The notes under the pieces: generated by a model
Database searches by the model: none
Told to the model about the DNA's origin: nothing
The model's input: the letters and a program-made list of their open reading frames with translations, nothing else
Shown: in pieces, positions 58,674 to 64,000 of the stretch
How the letters are laid out: the number at the start of each line of letters is the position of its first letter
Numbering within the stretch: position 1 is the first letter of the stretch
Made by a program: the position numbers and the translations under genes
NCBI GenBank assembly: GCA_038025085.1
Contig: CM076152.1
Coordinates: 22,032,001-22,096,000, forward strand
Length of the DNA stretch: 64,000 nt
Source: Tetragonia tetragonoides
Lineage: Eukaryota > Streptophyta > Magnoliopsida > Caryophyllales > Aizoaceae
Direction: 5' to 3'

Positions 58674-61447
58674 TCATACAAATACATTATCATAGAAATC
58701 ATCACCAGCATCAGTATCAGTGCGGAGCACCTCAAAATGATCCTCCGACCTCCGAGACTCATCGCCAAAGATCGACGCCGCCAGCTGGCCAGGGTCAAAG
58801 GAAGAAGGACGGACAGGCTCCCGATACGAGCACCCCTCTCCAGCATAACACGAATCATACCCCCACGAAGAACGAGGAGGCATGGTAGGCATCATAGGAC
58901 CAGGGACATGGGGCTAGTAGTAAAGGCCACCATAGGGAGCATATCCCGCATACCCAGGATAAGAAGGATACATCGGCATAGACATAGGAGTAGGATCCAC
59001 GTACTGAGTCATCCTACTCCCACCAGGGCGATCCGTCCGATGCACAGGCTCCCTCTCTCTCTGAGGACTCCCCCTCCGAGGACTCCTCTCACGGAAAGGA
59101 CTACGCTCAGGCGAGCTCACGACCTCATCATCAGACATAACCACCTGTCGTGACCGACGAGGAAGGGGTCGACGATACTCAACCTGCAACCCCCCAAATA
59201 TATAAGGTACATTTCTCAAAGCATACAACTTTGAAGATGCAAAGCAAGTTTACCTTGTCCAAGTCAGCTCTAGAGCAAGTGCCCTTCGAGAGAGCTCGAG
59301 AAATCCAGGACTTCATGGCATGCATCATCTTGAAGACCTTCCCGGTCTGATCACGATCAAGCTACGCAGAGAAAAAGTCAATACAAGCATAAAAGCAGCA
59401 AAAATCACATGCAACAGGTAAAATTAAAAATTTACCCCTGGATGCCCAACTGGAAGAGGAAGACTCTGGATGTCCTCATCAAAGTCCTCCGTCATCGGGA
59501 TCTCTCCCCAGCACTCCTTCACGCCATAATCTCGACCTCGGACCCGCACATCCGGGACATCCACATCAACATCATCAACCCGAGGCTCCTACAAGGCAAA
59601 AAAGATTAGTAACCAACAAAGCAAGGAAGGCATAGAAAAGCAAAATATGAAATTCTTACCTTCAAACCCACGAATGAAGGCATGAGCCGATCATGACGAA
59701 ACTGCTCGTAGTGCCCCGCAAGGTCCTCCGCAGGCTCTCTCAAATACTGCATAGCATCCGAGCCTATCATGGCCTCCGCAACCTGCTCATGAGACAAGCA
59801 CCTCACCAAGAACATGGTCGAGGGAGGATCCAAAGGAATCCTCGGGCCAGCCAAGTCAGGGTAAACCTGACGGAAGATCCGCTCTCCCAAATACCACTCA
59901 AAAGAGAACGGTCCCGCAATCAGGATCCTCTGACGATCTAACGCCCTGGACAAAAGAACAGCATCCGGAGCTAACCCATGGTACTTCGCCCAAAGGAAGT
60001 AGTCAATCTACACAAGCATGCAATATAAGATATTTCCACACCAAGAAATACAAACCATGAAACAAAAAACAAAATTGCATTACCTTGTGCCAATCAAGGC
60101 GCAAGAGAGCCTCCCTATACTGCTGAAGAGTCGAGAAGGGCGCAGAACCCCTATGACGCCACGCCCTACAAACCGGGAAATCCAACTCCCAGCTCTTGGG
60201 CGCCAGGTCCGGGAAATGCTCAAAGAACCAAGGCTACATCAAAACATGAGGCTAAGTACCATACACGTAAAGCAGGCAAGTCATCAAAAATGGACACAAG
60301 AAAAACAAATACGCACCTGCAAGGCTTTCCAAAAGCCGCACAAGCTCACAGGGGGAAGAGTCGTCTGCTTGTACCCTTCGTCGTTCACGCGGCAAGCAAA
60401 CCGCATACACCTCAGGAGGTTGGCATAGCCCGACAACCCCCAGTTGTACTATCTCACCCTCTCCCAATCCAGCAAGCTGGGGAGGTAAATGGCATGAATC
60501 CTCTCTCCCTTGTCACCAAAGATGGTGGTGGCAAGGAGATAGGCGATAAACTTCCTCGCCTTCTGCTCAACCGAGGTAGACCTCTTATACCTCGCATCAG
60601 TCAAAGTGGCATAGAGCTCGTTGTAGGGACGATAATGGTGACCCCAGGTACTCCCCCAAGGCCAAACAACTCCACCATCTCAATCTTACGTCTCCAGATG
60701 GAAACATCGTACACAATGGGCGTACCCACACAAGGCACCCCGGTCAACATAGAGAACTCCGATGGAGTGATCATCATCTCCCCATTAGGGAAGTGGAACG
60801 TGTTGGTGGTATCCCAAAAACGTTCCAAAGACAAGCGGACTATGCACCTTTTGACTCGCTCAACTGAGTCTGCCGCCTTCAAAAGGGGCCCAAATCCCGC
60901 CCCCAAAACCGCACTTTGCACCTCGTTGGGCAAAGTCTTAAAAAGCCTCACCGATGAACCGTAATTGCCATGAGGCTTCAAGTTACCATCGGGTTCCTAT
61001 CATCAAGTTTACAACCTCTTAGGTTCACATTGCAACCAAAATGTTCAAGTCCTAAACATGCTTCTAAGTTCGTTCAAGCCGCGCAAGATCACATGCGCTA
61101 CAAGCTTGACAATTGCATACAATTCCTACACAATTCTACTCAAGGCAAAGCACATAAACTAAATTCAATGCACAAAAACTATGAGTTTAAGGTTTAAAGC
61201 TTACCACAAACTTTGAAGCACGGGAACTCAAGTGAGTCCCCGGTCGAAAGAGCAACGCCGACCGATCCCAAACAATGTCGGGCATCCTATCCGATCGGGT
61301 GTATCTATCTTGAGGGAAAGCCATGTTAGGCTTCCTCTTTGAGGGCTTGACATGAGAGGGAAAAGCCTTGGTGAAGACATTGATTTCTTCAACCTCCTCC
61401 CGAACCTCGGCCCTCCTACTCCTTTTCTTCGCCAATTTGTGAGCCAT
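58674..61447 (-). pseudogene. Antisense seven-exon gene with plant mobile domain-like sequence inside the gypsy element
   Basis: Exons on the minus strand with GT-AG borders: 61205-61447, 60317-60996, 60084-60233, 59660-60007, 59436-59588, 59254-59361, 58674-59183. All junctions are in phase 0. Start MAHKLAKKRSRRAEV. Exon 2 contains SLERFWDTTNTFHFPNGEMM and TPSEFSMLTGVPCVGTP, the pattern of the plant mobile domain (PMD) family. Exons 3-4 continue with PWFFEHFPDL, CRAWRHRGS and GPFSFEWYLGERIFRQVYPD. Exon 7 is an Arg/Ser/Pro- and Tyr/Gly/Pro-rich tail ending DDFYDNVFV. Breaks: one single-base shift near 60650, an in-frame stop near 60453 and another at 58914-58916. Without them the product would be about 730 residues. 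PMD proteins are linked to transposons and to gene silencing (MAIL1/MAIN relatives). Its job here is unknown. Confidence 0.75.
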
Positions 61448-62456
61448 GAAGAAAGATGAACAAGCTAGCAAGAGCAAACAAGCAACAATGGAGAAATTCA
61501 GATTTTCTCTCTCCAAGGGTTTCAAAAACCCACTCACAAATTCACTCCAAACTTGTGAGAAATCACAAATAAACTCCAAATTACGCAAAGATTTTGCAAA
61601 CCCAAGCAAATGCAAGCAAAAAGAAGCAAATTTGAGCAAGAGATGAAGGTTGAGCAACGATGGAGATAGAGAGAGAGAGTCTCGAAATTTTGGGGAAGAA
61701 TGACCCAAAATTCGGCTCCCTCTCACATAAGAACCCGATTTCGCCTCTGAACCGGCCCAGCGGCCCGGTTCAGGGCCGCCCAAGCTCAGCGGCCCAGCCG
61801 CTGGCCCCAGCGGAAGCCGTCTAGGCTCAGCGGCCTGGCGGCCCCTGGTTTAGCCTTCGCACGGCTGTTTCAGCCGCTGAGCGAGCCCGTAAAGGCCGCC
61901 CAGCACTCGGCGGCTGTCCGTGTGGCCGCCCAACTGATTTTTGCGTTTGCCCCCTTGGGGCGGGCCCACGAGTTCGAATTCCGCACTGAATTGCATTTCT
62001 TGACCGTTGGAAGCCCGGGAGATTTGAATATGTCACCGAAATGCCCTCACAGCTTGGTTTCCTATCCTGGGGACCCGGCATTATCTATTTTTGCAGGCGC
62101 AAGCCTTATATCTAACCCTTTTTACAGGCACAAGCACTTTATTTTATTATTGCATGCACAACTGAAGTAGAGCAACATACCGCTCTTTGGAAACGAAGCT
62201 ATCAAAATTAGCGTTACGTCGACAACAATTAAAGCAGGGCAACGCAACGCCCTTTGACGATGAGGCTATCAAAATTAGCATCACGTCAACATCCACAAAG
62301 CAGAGCAACGCACCGCTCTTTAAACAAAGCAGGTAACCCTGACCACAGGCGGTCAGGAGTCTATCTTTTCTTCTTTCTAACATAAAGCATTTTCAAAAAA
62401 AAACATTGCAGGCATTTTTAGCAAATACTTTGACCTTCGCTTTCACAAGCTCGGCC
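61448..62456. other. Region between the antisense gene and the 3' LTR
   Basis: 61450-61700 is the likely 5' UTR of the antisense gene. 61745-61940 is a GC-rich AGCGGCC block ending ccgtgtggccgcc-aactgattttt, which is also found in the LTRs. 62170-62325 holds a roughly 75-bp direct repeat (each with gctatcaaaattagcrtyacgtc), of the kind often found just before the 3' LTR of gypsy elements. No other gene. Confidence 0.65.
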
Positions 62457-62470
62457 AAAGTGGGGGCTTC
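62457..62470 (+). other. Polypurine tract of the gypsy element
   Basis: aaagtgggggcttc immediately before the 3' LTR, the plus-strand primer. Confidence 0.85.
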
Positions 62471-63989
62471 TGTAGACAACCTAATCGGTTCTCATCCCCT
62501 GACACCGCAACGCCCGATGATGATGGTAATGGATTAACATGGACGTAAGTAGAAAAGCACATTGCTCGAAAATCTAGACCAAATTCCTTGAAACCTCAGT
62601 CTTTGGATAGCCCTTGTTATAAGGATTCCAACGCTTTTGACCTTGCTTCAATCAAGTTCCCGGATCAAGAGATATCGCGTCTCGAAGATTTGGGTCAAAA
62701 CCGCTCAATCCCAGCCCATTGGGCCAGCCCAAGGGCAATTTCGTAATTTATAGAGCACAAAAAGTCAAAAACTCTAGCCATGCGCGCGCTGTCAGGCTCA
62801 GCGGCCTTCGCAGGCTGCTTAGCGGCCAGCGCGTGACAGCGGGGGCTGTCTGGCCAGCCGCTGGAGCGGCCCAGCCGCTGAGCCCCAGCGGCCACCACGG
62901 GCCTCAGCTGCCCTCCGTGTGGCCGCTGACTCAATTTTTTGACTGGGCCGAGTTTTGACGCCGGGCTTTCGGCCCTAGGTCCCCAAATCCGTCCCCCAAC
63001 TCTATAAATACTCCCTTTTACCCTCTTCTGCGGGAGGGCAATCAAATCATAATTTTGAGAGCACATATTTCTCCAAATTCAGAAATCTGAAGATCTAAGC
63101 AAGCAATACACCTAGCCTAGCACCCAAGATCGAAGAGCAATCCTAATTCTACTAGTCCCGTTCGAATAGAACGTCCAGGTTAACCATCCTGAGGGCCTAA
63201 TTCTTTATTAAATCTCTTATTTTATCGTTCATTAATCATGTTTTATTTAGCTTTTGATTATGGTTGAATAAATTTGCATGCCTTTGATTTTGTATATAAT
63301 TATGCATGATTAGCTAATATAAAGTTTGAGTCTTTTATTAGTTTATGCAAGATTGCATCTTTTTGTAGTTTTTGCATGCATATAGTAGCCTCCTAGGTTT
63401 ATTTTAGCATAAAGTAAGCACCTTTGCATTATTTATTATTCTTTTGAAGATACTACCGGTTTTATTGATGTGCATATGCAATATTTGGCGCGTTTAGCAA
63501 AGTTGGTAGGTTGGACCGTTGATTTGATGCTTATATTATGTTGTGCTTGTTAATAGTATGCATGTAAATCGGATCTAAATTATGCAAAGTGATAACGTAG
63601 GTAATTTGGTTGCTCTTAACCCGCCTAGTTAATTTAGGACTATTGGACGACCAGATTTGTATGGAACCATCTAGCATAAATAAATATTTGACATGGATAA
63701 GCTTAGTAGAGGCCGTTTATACGGGCGATTTAGATGAGATTCGTTTTGTTTATTTCTTACCTACATCCCCGAACTCAATACTTAGTCCCCATGGGCATGA
63801 GTCAATTCCCAATAGGAATTGGGGTGCACCTTTGATGGTTTCCAATTGTTTCCTTAAAAATTGGTGGCGGCTTCTTATTTGCAAATTATTGTTCTTTATA
63901 ATTAATTTGAATCGCATGCATATATATAAAAACCATTAATTCTAATTAAATATTTCAATTAAGCGCCCGAAAAGGCGAGGGTTCTTACA
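62471..63989 (+). repeat. 3' LTR of the gypsy element
   Basis: 1519 bp, homologous to 45568-47060, with TATAAATA at 63003-63010 and the GC-rich block at about 62785-62925. It has two short segments (cagcccattgggcc near 62711, ggagcggcccagccgctgag near 62863) absent from the 5' LTR. Confidence 0.95.
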
Positions 63990-64000
63990 GGTTTATCACA

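Larger units (their letters stand above)
45568..63989 (+). mobile_element. Ty3/gypsy retrotransposon of Tat type, complete, 18.4 kb
   Basis: LTRs at 45568-47060 (1493 bp) and 62471-63989 (1519 bp), both TGTAGACA...TTCTTACA, are flanked by a perfect 5-bp duplication, ggttt (45563-45567 and 63990-63994). The internal part has PBS, gag, protease, RT, RNase H and integrase (RT before INT means Ty3/gypsy). A long 3' region carries two opposite-strand genes, and a nested hAT lies at 56786-58582. A second RNase H-like domain after the RT module, no chromodomain, and extra ORFs between pol and the 3' LTR fit the Tat/Ogre/Retand group. Lineage is inferred from these features, not from a tree. Confidence 0.95.

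Noticed and set aside
58644..59153. 169-codon Arg/His/Pro-rich plus-strand ORF
   Set aside because: It is the shadow of the last exon of the antisense PMD-like gene, whose minus-strand reading has sensible splice sites and composition.
60290..60964. 224-codon plus-strand ORF
   Set aside because: It is opposite exon 2 of the antisense gene. Only the minus strand shows PMD-like motifs and joins neighbouring exons.

Overview
This is a stretch of a transposon-rich flowering-plant nuclear genome, probably a eudicot. There are no bacterial-type genes, no rRNA and no free-standing tRNA genes. The one host gene I can support is a twelve-exon minus-strand gene, 16677-40444. It encodes a predicted 510-residue protein with six CX8CX5CX3H zinc fingers and is an orthologue of Arabidopsis HUA1, an RNA-binding protein that acts on AGAMOUS pre-mRNA. 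Almost everything else is mobile DNA in layers, and many insertions can be delimited to the base by their target-site duplications (TSDs).

Layout. 1-3342: decayed Ty1/copia element whose 3' end is interrupted by a second, nearly complete copia element (3343-10664, 670-bp LTRs, TSD caatg). 10930-14450: plus-strand L1 (LINE). 14451-16500: minus-strand L1 with ORF1 and the start of ORF2, split by a tRNA-derived SINE (14534-14818, TSD tggtatcttt). 16677-40444: the HUA1-like gene. Its introns carry a mariner-like element, a Mutator-like element with a possible captured gene fragment, at least five L1 tails, an RTE-type LINE, a hAT MITE inside a mariner-like element, and a tandem triplication. 40445-41505: upstream region of the gene, with a PIF/Harbinger-type MITE. 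41506-44060: satellite of about 44 bp per unit, interrupted by a second Mutator-like element. 44061-45567: unclassified repeats rich in GTATC.

45568-63989: an 18.4-kb Ty3/gypsy element of Tat type, with 1.5-kb LTRs and TSD ggttt. Besides gag-pol on the plus strand, it carries two genes on the opposite strand between pol and the 3' LTR. One is a truncated ORF resembling the plant DUF7745/mobile-domain family (55193-56093). The other is a seven-exon gene with plant mobile domain (PMD)-like sequence (58674-61447). A 1.8-kb non-autonomous hAT element lies between them. The antisense PMD-like gene with its intact exon-intron structure, and the GC-rich AGCGGCC blocks shared by the LTR and both antisense 5' regions, are the most unusual parts of the window.

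How it works together: the host gene keeps a full open frame and GT-AG borders on all introns despite many intronic insertions, so it looks functional. All the mobile-element coding regions carry stops or frameshifts and look like remnants. The gypsy element is the most complete of them.
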